Source: Streptacidiphilus rugosus AM-16 (GTDB lineage: Bacteria > Actinomycetota > Actinomycetes > Streptomycetales > Streptomycetaceae). Taken from it: a stretch of 64,000 bases of DNA. The stretch lies in assembly GCF_000744655.1 (NCBI RefSeq), contig NZ_JQMJ01000004.1, positions 2,666,001 to 2,730,000 on the forward strand, written 5' to 3'. The stretch's first letter is position 1. Each line of letters begins with the position of its first letter. Made by a program: the position numbers and the translations under genes. The notes beneath the pieces were generated by a model. It did not search any database. It was not told where the DNA came from and saw only the letters and a program-made list of their open reading frames with translations. Shown here piece by piece: positions 1-7,479 of this stretch.

Positions 1-1779
1 CCAGGACGCGACCGGGGTGCCGCCCGGCCGGGGTCGGGCCGCCGGGAGCGGCGCCTTCGCCGATGCGGCGGTCGTGGGCGGCGGCTCGCTGCTCTGCGGC
101 ATGGTGACCGGGACGGTCCGGTCCGCGGTCCAGGCGCCTGGCGTGGCGAAGGTCAGCGTGCCGACGAAGTCGCGCAGGTGCGTGGTCCCGAAGCGGGGCC
201 GGCAGTAGACGTCGACCCGGTAGCGGCCGTGCAGGCTGACCACGCCGTTCTGACGCGCGACGGCGCGCAGGGTCTGCACCAGCGGGACCGTGTAGCCGCC
301 GGTCGAGGCGGCCGGATAGATCGACGCGGCGGAGACGCCCAGGTCGGAGACGCCGCCCGCGGGGAGCCCCGGACCGGAGACGGAGGCCGAGAGCCACTGG
401 CCGGGCTCGGGGCAGCGGCCGGAGGTGGCCACGTTGATCGGGTCGTCGTCGTGCCCGTTCGGGTAGCCGAAGAACAGCACACCGGCGGCCCCGCCCGCGA
501 CCGCGGTCGGCGAGGGCGAGGTCCCGTCGGCGAACGCGGCGGCCGGGCCGCCCAGCGCAGCGGTCAGCGCGGTTCCCAGCGCCAGCCCGAGGACGGCGAG
601 TGAGCGCAGAGCCTTGCCGGGCCCGGCGCCGGGGACGGCGGGAACCGGAGCCTGGGGCGCGTTGGGAGCCGGAAGGCCGGTGGGCGCCGTGGGCTCGATC
701 GGCGGGGCGGGTGAGGTGGGCCGGGCCGGCGCGGTGGGCGGCGCAGGGACACCGGGGGTACCGGAACCGCTCGGGCCGCCGCGGCGACGTCGGCGCAGGC
801 GCAGCAGCGCACGGGCGATCAGCGCCAGGACCGGCAGCAGCAGGGCGATCAGCGTCCACGGCACGGTCGCGTAGTCGCGGTTGCTGACGGCGGAGGGCAG
901 CGCAGGATCCGCGTCGCCGGGGACGGCCAGCGGATCGACGGTGATCGAGGCGGTGGACCAGAGTGTCGGAAAGACGCCCGGCACCCGCACCGTGTAGGTC
1001 TCCGTGTTGCCCGGCAGCAGTTCGGTCAGTGCCGCGGTGCCGCGCGCCGTGGCGACCAGGCCCAGGGCGTCGCGGACCCGGACGGCCTGCTGTCCGCCCA
1101 GGCGGATGTTGCCGGCGTTGCGCACGGTGTAGCTGACGGTCGTGCTGCCGGTGCCGAAGGGGTTGAGCGTGCCGCGGTAGTGCACGCTCACCGACTCGAC
1201 GACCAACCGCGGGCGCAGCGCCCCGGGAACCCGGAGGTGGATCCTGGTGCCGACGCGCTGGTCGACCGCGACGGCGTTGCCCTTGGCGTCGACGGAGTGG
1301 CGCCGCAGCGCGAGCACGATGCCGCCGGAGTGGTCGCCCGGTCCGGCGGTCGCCGGGACGGCGAGGGTGAACGGGACGATCTGACGGGTGCGCGGCGGCA
1401 GCACCACGGTGCCGGTGGCGAGGTGGACCCAGGAGCCGATGTCTACCGAGGTCCTTCCTGCGGGCAGCACGTCGTAGCCGCCGGTCGAGGTGTTGAAGGC
1501 GTCGGCCGCGTAGAGGGTCAGCGTCAGCGGCTCGTCGCCGTAGTTGAAGACCGCGATGTGGTCCTTGAGCTGCGCGCCGGGGGTCGCCGCGTAGGTGAAG
1601 GCGGCCCGCTGGTCGGGCGCGCCGGCGGAGGCCGGCTGGATGCCGAAGGTCTGCTGCTGGGCGGCCGGGGCGGCGGCGGGCGCGGCAGCGGCCGTCGCAC
1701 CGAGAGCGGTCAGCACGGTGGTGAGCAGGGCCGTCAGCGCGAGCAGCGCTCTCAGCGGCCTCGTCGGGGGGCGTGTCAT
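1..1779 (-). CDS. DUF916/WxL-interacting-type membrane protein fused to a disulfide Ig-like module (3' end outside window)
   Basis: The frame is open from ATG 1779 to the window edge, at least 593 codons, with no stop, so the C-terminus is missing. Residues 1-35 look like a signal peptide (TRPPTRPLRALLALTALLT). Residues about 45-300 resemble the DUF916 (WxL-interacting, peptidoglycan-binding) domain, with the typical start QQQTFGIQPASAGAPDQRA. A TM helix near 303-322 (LIALLLPVLALIARALL) is followed by an Arg stretch and a Pro/Ala-rich linker. A second hydrophobic segment near 393-415 (LAVLGLALGTALTAAL) then leads into a module with two Cys (GRCPEPG, DVYCRPRFG). That module resembles the N-terminus of the next protein upstream in the operon. 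No ATG, GTG or TTG lies before the second hydrophobic segment, so a genuine fusion is preferred to two genes. The predicted topology puts both globular parts outside the cell. Role: probably cell-surface attachment; substrate unknown. Confidence 0.75.
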   Translation of the reverse strand, partial: MTRPPTRPLRALLALTALLTTVLTALGATAAAAPAAAPAAQQQTFGIQPASAGAPDQRAAFTYAATPGAQLKDHIAVFNYGDEPLTLTLYAADAFNTSTGGYDVLPAGRTSVDIGSWVHLATGTVVLPPRTRQIVPFTLAVPATAGPGDHSGGIVLALRRHSVDAKGNAVAVDQRVGTRIHLRVPGALRPRLVVESVSVHYRGTLNPFGTGSTTVSYTVRNAGNIRLGGQQAVRVRDALGLVATARGTAALTELLPGNTETYTVRVPGVFPTLWSTASITVDPLAVPGDADPALPSAVSNRDYATVPWTLIALLLPVLALIARALLRLRRRRRGGPSGSGTPGVPAPPTAPARPTSPAPPIEPTAPTGLPAPNAPQAPVPAVPGAGPGKALRSLAVLGLALGTALTAALGGPAAAFADGTSPSPTAVAGGAAGVLFFGYPNGHDDDPINVATSGRCPEPGQWLSASVSGPGLPAGGVSDLGVSAASIYPAASTGGYTVPLVQTLRAVARQNGVVSLHGRYRVDVYCRPRFGTTHLRDFVGTLTFATPGAWTADRTVPVTMPQSSEPPPTTAASAKAPLPAARPRPGGTPVASW

Positions 1780-1894
1780 CGCGGGCGGATCCTTCACACT
1801 GGCGGGTGACTGGGCAGGCTGTCCCGCCGCACCCCGGCGGGGCGGTGCGACGGGACGGCCATCAATGGCGGCCTTCAGTGACTTCGCTGAGAGG

Positions 1895-1953
1895 ACGTCA
1901 CATCACGGTCGGAGGGGAGCGTGGTGCGAGTGGCGGAACGTCACATCACGGTC
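1895..1953. repeat. 16-bp direct repeat around the end of the Ig/WxL gene
   Basis: The sequence ACGTCACATCACGGTC occurs at 1895-1910 and again at 1938-1953. The second copy covers the stop codon and last codons of the Ig-repeat gene, so the first copy looks like a short duplication of that 3' end. The surrounding gap (1780-1940) shows no other gene. No function is assigned. Confidence 0.6.
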
Positions 1954-3518
1954 AGCGTGAGGACCCCGGTGTAGGTGCCCGCCTTGGTGGAGGTCGGCGC
2001 GACCAGGGAGAGGTCGGCGCCGAGCTGGGCGGTGCCCAGGCCGGTCGCGGAGGCCAGCGTCCGGGAGGACTTCAGGCCGAGCGCGCCGGTGTCGCCCGCG
2101 GCGACGGCGTTGGCCGGGGCCACCGCGCCGCCGAGGGTGACGTTGAGGCCGTCGACCTTGTTCACCAGGTGCGGAGCCCAACCGAGGTTCTCGCCGTTGA
2201 TCGAGTCGGTGCCGTTGGAGAAGTCCGCCACCTGGCCGCTGAGCGCCCAGCCGGGCGCGCCCGCGCGGGTGTCGGTGACCGTGACGGTCTGGATCGGGCC
2301 CGCCGTGGCGAACAGCGTGCTGGCCGAGTTGAGCGCCAGCGGCGGCAGCGCGACGTTGCTGCCCGCCACGCTCAGCACCAGCGCGCCGGGGGCGACGGTG
2401 GTGGTGATGTTCTCGGTGCCGGTGCCCGCACCGCCGCCGCCGTTGCCGCCGGGCGCGCTGACGGTGAACGGGACGGCCGCCGAGGTGGAGGCCGCGTAGG
2501 CGGTGGCGTCGGTGGGCACGAAGGCGGCCGTGATCGAGTGGTCGCCCTGCGGCAGCGTGCTGGTGGTCAGCGTGGCGGAGCCGCCGTTGAGCGGGGCGCT
2601 GCCGATCGCGGTGCCGGTGGTGGTGTCGGTGAAGGTGACGGTGCCGGCGGCGGTGGTCGGGGTGACCGTCGCGTTCAGCGTGACCGGGGAGCCGGCCGGG
2701 GCCGAGGAGCCCTGGGTGATGGCCAGCGCGGTCGTGGTGGCCTTCGCGCCGACCGGGCTCACCGTGTAGTCGGTGACGGTGGAGGTGGAGTTGCCGAACG
2801 CCGCGTCCGTGGAGGTGAACGCTGCGGTCAGCTGGTGGGCGCCGACGCTGAGCGCCGAGGTGGTGAGCGTCGCGGAGCCGGCGGCGACCGCCACCGGGCT
2901 GCCCAGCGCCGTGGTGCCGTCGTAGAACTGGACGTTGCCCGCGGCGGTCGGGGAGACCTGCGCGGTCAGGGTGACCGCCGAGCCCGCGGTGGACGGGCTG
3001 GCCGGGGTGACCGAGAGCGTCGTCGTGGTGGCGGCCTGGGTCGGGTTGGTGGAGGTGTACGTGGTGGGGCTGGTGAACCAGATCTTGCCCACGTAGCTGC
3101 CGAAGGTCGTGGCGCCGAAGGCGTTGCGGCAGCTGAGGGTGAAGTCGTACTCGCCGGACAGGGCGGTGATGCCGGCCTGCTTGGCGAAGAAGTTCATGGT
3201 GTTGTTCAGCGGCACCACGTAGCCGCCGGAGGCGGTCTGCTGGTAGATCGACAGCGGGGAGTTGCCGACGACGTTGGTGCCGGTGGCGGGGAAGCCCTGG
3301 CCGGTGACGGACATCAGCAGGTTGGTGCCGCCGGGGCAGGCGCCGTCGGTGGTGAAGCTCATGCCGTCGGTGTCGGCGCCGGAGGCCGGGGTGGCCGTCA
3401 TGCCGCCGAGGACGGTGTCGGCGTGCGCGGCGCCGGCGGCGAACAGCATGCCGGTGCCGGAGGCCAGCACGGTAGCCGTGACCAGCGCGATGCGCCGGGA
3501 GATCGGAGAGGTCGACAC
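1941..3518 (-). CDS. Secreted Ig-like repeat protein with WxL-like C-terminus
   Basis: The protein has 525 aa. I choose GTG 3518 because it opens a clean signal peptide (VSTSPISRRIALVTATVLAS, Ala-rich, ending AAHADT) and has an AAGGCGAG motif upstream. Residues 35-165 form a module with two Cys (DGACPGG, LSCRNAFG) shared with the neighbouring DUF916 fusion protein. Two Ig-like Big_3_5-type repeats of about 90 residues follow, each opening with a TTTxLxVT-like strand and containing VQFYDG or VTFTDTTTG. A Gly-rich hinge (GGNGGGGAG) leads to a C-terminal domain ending GTYTGVLTLTVM, as in WxL surface domains. No sortase motif or membrane anchor is seen. It probably acts outside the cell, possibly bound through the DUF916 partner; this is inferred from the known WxL/DUF916 pairing. 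Confidence 0.8.
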   Translation of the reverse strand: MSTSPISRRIALVTATVLASGTGMLFAAGAAHADTVLGGMTATPASGADTDGMSFTTDGACPGGTNLLMSVTGQGFPATGTNVVGNSPLSIYQQTASGGYVVPLNNTMNFFAKQAGITALSGEYDFTLSCRNAFGATTFGSYVGKIWFTSPTTYTSTNPTQAATTTTLSVTPASPSTAGSAVTLTAQVSPTAAGNVQFYDGTTALGSPVAVAAGSATLTTSALSVGAHQLTAAFTSTDAAFGNSTSTVTDYTVSPVGAKATTTALAITQGSSAPAGSPVTLNATVTPTTAAGTVTFTDTTTGTAIGSAPLNGGSATLTTSTLPQGDHSITAAFVPTDATAYAASTSAAVPFTVSAPGGNGGGGAGTGTENITTTVAPGALVLSVAGSNVALPPLALNSASTLFATAGPIQTVTVTDTRAGAPGWALSGQVADFSNGTDSINGENLGWAPHLVNKVDGLNVTLGGAVAPANAVAAGDTGALGLKSSRTLASATGLGTAQLGADLSLVAPTSTKAGTYTGVLTLTVM

Positions 3519-3616
3519 AGGAGTACTCGCCTTCGTAGGACGTCGTTCGTCTGCGGTCGTCTGGGGAAGCGGGCGTGCGGAGACGGGGAAGCGGCGGTGC
3601 GGCGGCGTCAGTCGGA

Positions 3617-4600
3617 TCAGCTGGTCTTCGAGGTGTCGCCGCAGCTCGGGTCGATGCCGAAGCCGTAGCTGCGGATGATCGACTGCTGCTGGCAGATCAG
3701 CGCGCTCGGACCGGCGAAGACGGTGCTCCACGGCGCGGTGCCGACGCTCTGGGTCGGGATCACGTTGTAGACCTCGCGGGTGGCCGCGGAGCCGGTGTTG
3801 AGCAGCAGCGACGGGGTGCCGTTGATGCTGCCCAGCACGGCGGAGCCGCGCAGGTCGGCGATGGTGCCCGCGCCCTGGGCGATGAACTGGGCGATGGAGA
3901 AGGGCGCGATGGAGCTGTCGTCGAGGACGCGGCCGTCGTGCTCCTCGATCGGCTTGCCGTTCTTGGTGTCGCTGACGCACGGGTACTTGCCGGCCACCAC
4001 GTCCGCGTCGGCGATGCCGACCGTGGTCTCCCAGAAGGAGCGGGTGCCGGAGCCGGCCTGCGGCAGCAGCGGGTGGACGCTGTAGTTCGGCGCGGTGCCG
4101 ACGTAGTTGGGGTCGCAGGTGTAGATGCCGTGCAGGTCGGTCAGGGTGAGCGTGCGCGGCAGGACGCTGCCCGGCGTGATCGCGTAGGTGACCGCGTCGA
4201 CGGCGAAGGGCACGTAGGTGAGGCCGGGGCTGGACGCGGCCAGGTTCAGGCTGGAGGAACGGGAGAACTGCAGGCAGCCGTTGGCCGCGCCGAGCGAGTT
4301 GAGCAGCGCGGTGCGACCGGCGCCGGAACCGTTCGGGCGCGCCACGTTCTGGCACGCGGCGGCGGCCTGGGTGGAGATGGTGGTCGACCCGACGGCGTCG
4401 TAGGAGCCGATGACCTTGGTGCCGTTGATCGTGATCGCGTTGCCCATGGCGTCCATGACGCCCTGGGTGGTGTCGGAGCCCACGCCCGCGAGCTGACGGT
4501 AGGTGGGCGCGCCGACCGGGTCCGCGTGCGCGGTGCCCGCGCCGACGGCGAGGAGCGCGGCGCCGGTGGCGGCGGCGAGGAGCCTGAGCTTGGCACTCAT
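3617..4600 (-). CDS. Secreted PstS-like (PBP-like) substrate-binding protein
   Basis: The protein has 327 aa. It starts at ATG 4600 with a typical signal peptide (MSAKLRLLAAATGAALLAV, cleavage after AHA). The mature part has features of the PBP-like family related to PstS: GVGSDTTQGVMDAMG at the N-terminus, YVPFAVDAVTYAI, LTLTDLHGIYTCD and PLLPQAGSGTRSFW. The last matches the SGT-type anion-binding loop. Paired Cys suggest disulfides. No lipobox is present, so the protein is either released or held by partners. It lies in the leftward operon with the Pst-like permeases. Phosphate as ligand is possible but not shown. Confidence 0.82.
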   Translation of the reverse strand: MSAKLRLLAAATGAALLAVGAGTAHADPVGAPTYRQLAGVGSDTTQGVMDAMGNAITINGTKVIGSYDAVGSTTISTQAAAACQNVARPNGSGAGRTALLNSLGAANGCLQFSRSSSLNLAASSPGLTYVPFAVDAVTYAITPGSVLPRTLTLTDLHGIYTCDPNYVGTAPNYSVHPLLPQAGSGTRSFWETTVGIADADVVAGKYPCVSDTKNGKPIEEHDGRVLDDSSIAPFSIAQFIAQGAGTIADLRGSAVLGSINGTPSLLLNTGSAATREVYNVIPTQSVGTAPWSTVFAGPSALICQQQSIIRSYGFGIDPSCGDTSKTS

Positions 4601-4634
4601 GAGGAGGTTCCCTTTCGACGGTGGTGCGGAGAGG

Positions 4635-4657
4635 GACGGCCGGGGACTCCGGCCGTC
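4635..4657 (-). terminator. GC-rich hairpin between two binding-protein genes
   Basis: A perfect 9-bp stem, GACGGCCGG/CCGGCCGTC with a 5-nt loop, sits in the 119-bp gap after the 919-aa gene and before the 327-aa gene. It could attenuate the operon or protect the 3' end of the upstream message. No U-tract is seen, as is usual in actinomycetes. Short GTGCGG/GGTCCGGCG repeats follow it. Confidence 0.5.
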
Positions 4658-4719
4658 GGCGGTGCAGGTGCGGGGTCCGGCGGTGGTGCGGGTCCGGCGG
4701 TGGTGCGGTCGGAACGTGG

Positions 4720-7479
4720 TCAGCGACGGCGCTCGGGCAGGTAGCGCGACAGGGCCGGTCCGGTGGCGGCGGCGAGGAGTCCCACCAGCAGCAGGACCAG
4801 GAGGAGGTACTGGAAGGCGCCGACGGAGGTGCGCGCGGTGCGTGCCGCGTTCTGGACGGCGGGCGAGCTCGGCGCGAGGGTCACCACCTTCGTGCCGGGC
4901 GACGCCCCGGAGCCGCCCGCGGAGCCGCCGGACGTCCCTCCGGAGGTGTCGCCGGACGAGCCGCCGATCCCGCCGCCCGCAGCGCCTCCGGAGATGCCGG
5001 AGCCGGCCGAGCCCGTGGCGCCCCCCGTACCGTGGGAGCCTCCGGCGCCGGCCGTGGCGCCGGTGCCGCCCGCCGCTCCCCGCCCGCCCGCGCCGGTGGC
5101 GATCGCCTGCGCCGCCGTCAGGGCCTGGGCGCGCAGGGTCTGCGGCAAGGGGACGTATCCGTCCCCGAGTTGGCCCGCCTGCACGCCGGGCGTCTGGCCC
5201 TGCCCGGCGGAGTAGCGGAGCAGGCCGGCGAAAGCGCCGCGCTCCGTGGCGCTGAGCAGCGAGGGCACGGTGGCCGCGTAGCTGACCATCGTGAGCGGAT
5301 AGGCGCCGGCGGTCTTGTCGGCGGGCGGCAGCAGCCGCACCCCCGTGGCGCCGACCGGGGTCATCGCCGACTCGGCGGCCTGCATGGCCGCCGCCGTGGG
5401 TGCGACGAACTGGCCTGCCCCGTTGCGCAGATCGGCGGTGTCCAGGCCGTAGCGGGCCGCCGTGGCGGTGTCGGTGACGGAGAGGATGCCGATCTGTCCC
5501 TGCGGCTGCGGCGGGGCCTTCTTCAGCTGCGGCGGGGTGGCGGTGGCGTCCCAGATGGAGCGGGACAGGGTGTCGCCGCGCGCCGCCGAGCGGGCCGCGT
5601 CGTGCATGTCGTTGGCGTAGGGGTGCGCGTCGAGCGTGCACCACGGCGGGCGGTTGTTCGGGTCGTTGGGGAAGGTCTGGCAGTAGGGGTCGCTCTTGGG
5701 GAAGTCGTCGCGCGGCAGGTTGAGGGTGCCCGCGGTGTAGTTGGGGTTGACGGTCATCCCCCACGGGTCCTTGGCGCCGGACAGGAACGCCTTCGCGTCC
5801 GGGTCCGCGGCGACCCAGGCCCACAGGTGCCTGGCCGCGTCGGACTGGCCGAGCGGCACCAGCATGTCGGCGATCCTGGAGGTGAAGGCCAGCGGCGTGA
5901 AGTCCGGATTGAGCGCGAGGAAGTCCGGATCGGTGGTGAGGTCGAGCGCGTTGTTCTGGACGTCGGCGGCGCCGTAACCGACCGCGTACCGGTAGGACTG
6001 GGTGAGCAGCTTGGCCACCAGCCGCGGCGTCAGGTTGATCTTCGGGATGCGCTGGCCCTCGCGTTTGCGCACCTCGGGGGGTGCGCTGGCGTAGGACTGG
6101 CTCTGCACGTCGAAGGCGATGGCCACCCCGGACAGGGCGACCGGCGCGTAGACCGGCGTGCGACCGGCCGGCAGCTGGTCGGCGGGGACCGGGTCCGCGA
6201 CGTAGACCAGGCCGGGGTCGGCGTCGTTGACCAGCTTGCCGCGGGCCAGATCGTCGTCGATCTTGGTGTAGCCGAAGATGGAACCGGTCTTCTGGCAGAG
6301 CACCGGCTGCCAGCGGGTGACCGCCTCCTGCACCATCTCGGTGCCGTAGGTCAGCCGCTCGGCGCTGCCGATGGGGCAGTTGAGGCCGAGCGGGGCGAAG
6401 TGCAGCGGCACCACCATGCGGTAACGCCAGTTGCTCGTCGACAGCGGGGAGGACTGCAGCTGCCCGGAGTTGGAGGTCGGCGGCTTGTCGTCCACGTCCA
6501 GCTCGCCGCGCGGAACCGCCACCAGCCAGCAGCGGCGGCCCTCCTTCGGGGGCACCTTGAGGTTGTCGGGCGTCTGACCGCAGCCGAGGCCGGGGGCCTC
6601 CATGCCGGTCTCGGTCTCGAAGTAGACCTGGCCGGTACCGTCGGCGCGCGTGGGCGCGTAGGGCACCTCGTTGGTGGAGCCCAGGTCGAAGAACTGGCTG
6701 ACCGAGCCGTCCTCGGTCACGCCGTTGACGGCGTGGAAGGGGACGTAGACGTTGACGTTGGGCTTGGTCTGCTTGATCGGCTCGCGCTGGTCCACCAGGT
6801 TGGCGCCGTAGTTGAGCTGGCGGGAGGGGACCCACGCGCCGCCCCGGCTGTCGCCGCGGTCGGCGCCGTACTGGCACTGGGTGCGGTCGGGGCCGGTGGC
6901 GGCGTCCCCCCAGCACTGCATCAGCTCCAGGTAGTCCTGCGCGAAGCTGGACGGATTGGGCAGGGTCGGCTTGCCGCCGGTCCAGCTGACCTTGACCACC
7001 TGGTCGACCAGGTCCGTGGTCTGGGCGACCGTCAGCGACAGTCCGGCGAACGGGCCGGTGCCGTGCACGGTGACCGCCGAGCCGGAGGCGGCCGGGCTGA
7101 CCAGGGTCGGCTTGCCCGGCAGCCGTGCGTCGCTGCTGCCCACGGTGGTGAGCGGGCCGGCGGCGTCGGCCCCACCGCCCGTTACGCCGCCGGCCGAGCC
7201 GGACGCCGCGCCGCCGGGGTCGAGCGGCACCGGCTGCCCGGTGACCGGGTCGACCCGTACCGAGGGGCCGGAAGCCGGCAGGGAGACCGAGGCGCTGCCC
7301 GCCCCGCCGGACGGTCCCGAGGTGACCACGCCGGCGGCGACGGCGGCGAGCACGGCGCCGACCAGACCGATCCGCAGCGCCCGCGCCGCGGTCCTGGCCC
7401 GCGGCCGCACCTCGGTCGGCACGGCGGTGCGGGCTGTGGTGCGGGCGGCGGTGTCGGCGCCACGTCGGATACGGATCAT
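4720..7479 (-). CDS. Large membrane-anchored PBP-like surface protein
   Basis: The protein has 919 aa. It starts at ATG 7479, preceded by GGAGGACCAGCG, and the ATGA overlaps the stop of the permease-PstS fusion gene, so the two are translationally coupled. An Arg-rich N-terminus precedes a TM or signal segment at about 35-56 (RIGLVGAVLAAVAAGVV). The body (about 100-780) carries PstS-like elements (VYAPVALSGVAIAFDVQ, INLTPRLVAKLLTQSY) in a much enlarged domain with many Cys. Residues about 790-880 are a Gly/Ser/Ala low-complexity stalk. A C-terminal TM (about 890-912, YLLLVLLLVGLLAAATG) is followed by RYLPERRR. It is therefore displayed on a stalk at the membrane. Ligand unknown; the context suggests it works with the Pst-like permease. 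Confidence 0.78.
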   Translation of the reverse strand: MIRIRRGADTAARTTARTAVPTEVRPRARTAARALRIGLVGAVLAAVAAGVVTSGPSGGAGSASVSLPASGPSVRVDPVTGQPVPLDPGGAASGSAGGVTGGGADAAGPLTTVGSSDARLPGKPTLVSPAASGSAVTVHGTGPFAGLSLTVAQTTDLVDQVVKVSWTGGKPTLPNPSSFAQDYLELMQCWGDAATGPDRTQCQYGADRGDSRGGAWVPSRQLNYGANLVDQREPIKQTKPNVNVYVPFHAVNGVTEDGSVSQFFDLGSTNEVPYAPTRADGTGQVYFETETGMEAPGLGCGQTPDNLKVPPKEGRRCWLVAVPRGELDVDDKPPTSNSGQLQSSPLSTSNWRYRMVVPLHFAPLGLNCPIGSAERLTYGTEMVQEAVTRWQPVLCQKTGSIFGYTKIDDDLARGKLVNDADPGLVYVADPVPADQLPAGRTPVYAPVALSGVAIAFDVQSQSYASAPPEVRKREGQRIPKINLTPRLVAKLLTQSYRYAVGYGAADVQNNALDLTTDPDFLALNPDFTPLAFTSRIADMLVPLGQSDAARHLWAWVAADPDAKAFLSGAKDPWGMTVNPNYTAGTLNLPRDDFPKSDPYCQTFPNDPNNRPPWCTLDAHPYANDMHDAARSAARGDTLSRSIWDATATPPQLKKAPPQPQGQIGILSVTDTATAARYGLDTADLRNGAGQFVAPTAAAMQAAESAMTPVGATGVRLLPPADKTAGAYPLTMVSYAATVPSLLSATERGAFAGLLRYSAGQGQTPGVQAGQLGDGYVPLPQTLRAQALTAAQAIATGAGGRGAAGGTGATAGAGGSHGTGGATGSAGSGISGGAAGGGIGGSSGDTSGGTSGGSAGGSGASPGTKVVTLAPSSPAVQNAARTARTSVGAFQYLLLVLLLVGLLAAATGPALSRYLPERRR

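Noticed and set aside
1895-1953. Attachment site or insertion scar from the 16-bp direct repeat
   Set aside because: No integrase, transposase or composition change lies nearby; a short local duplication is simpler.
1773-3668. Long plus-strand open frame rich in Gly/Arg/Ala opposite the Ig/WxL gene
   Set aside because: It is the antisense shadow of a GC-rich gene; composition is not protein-like and there is no RBS.
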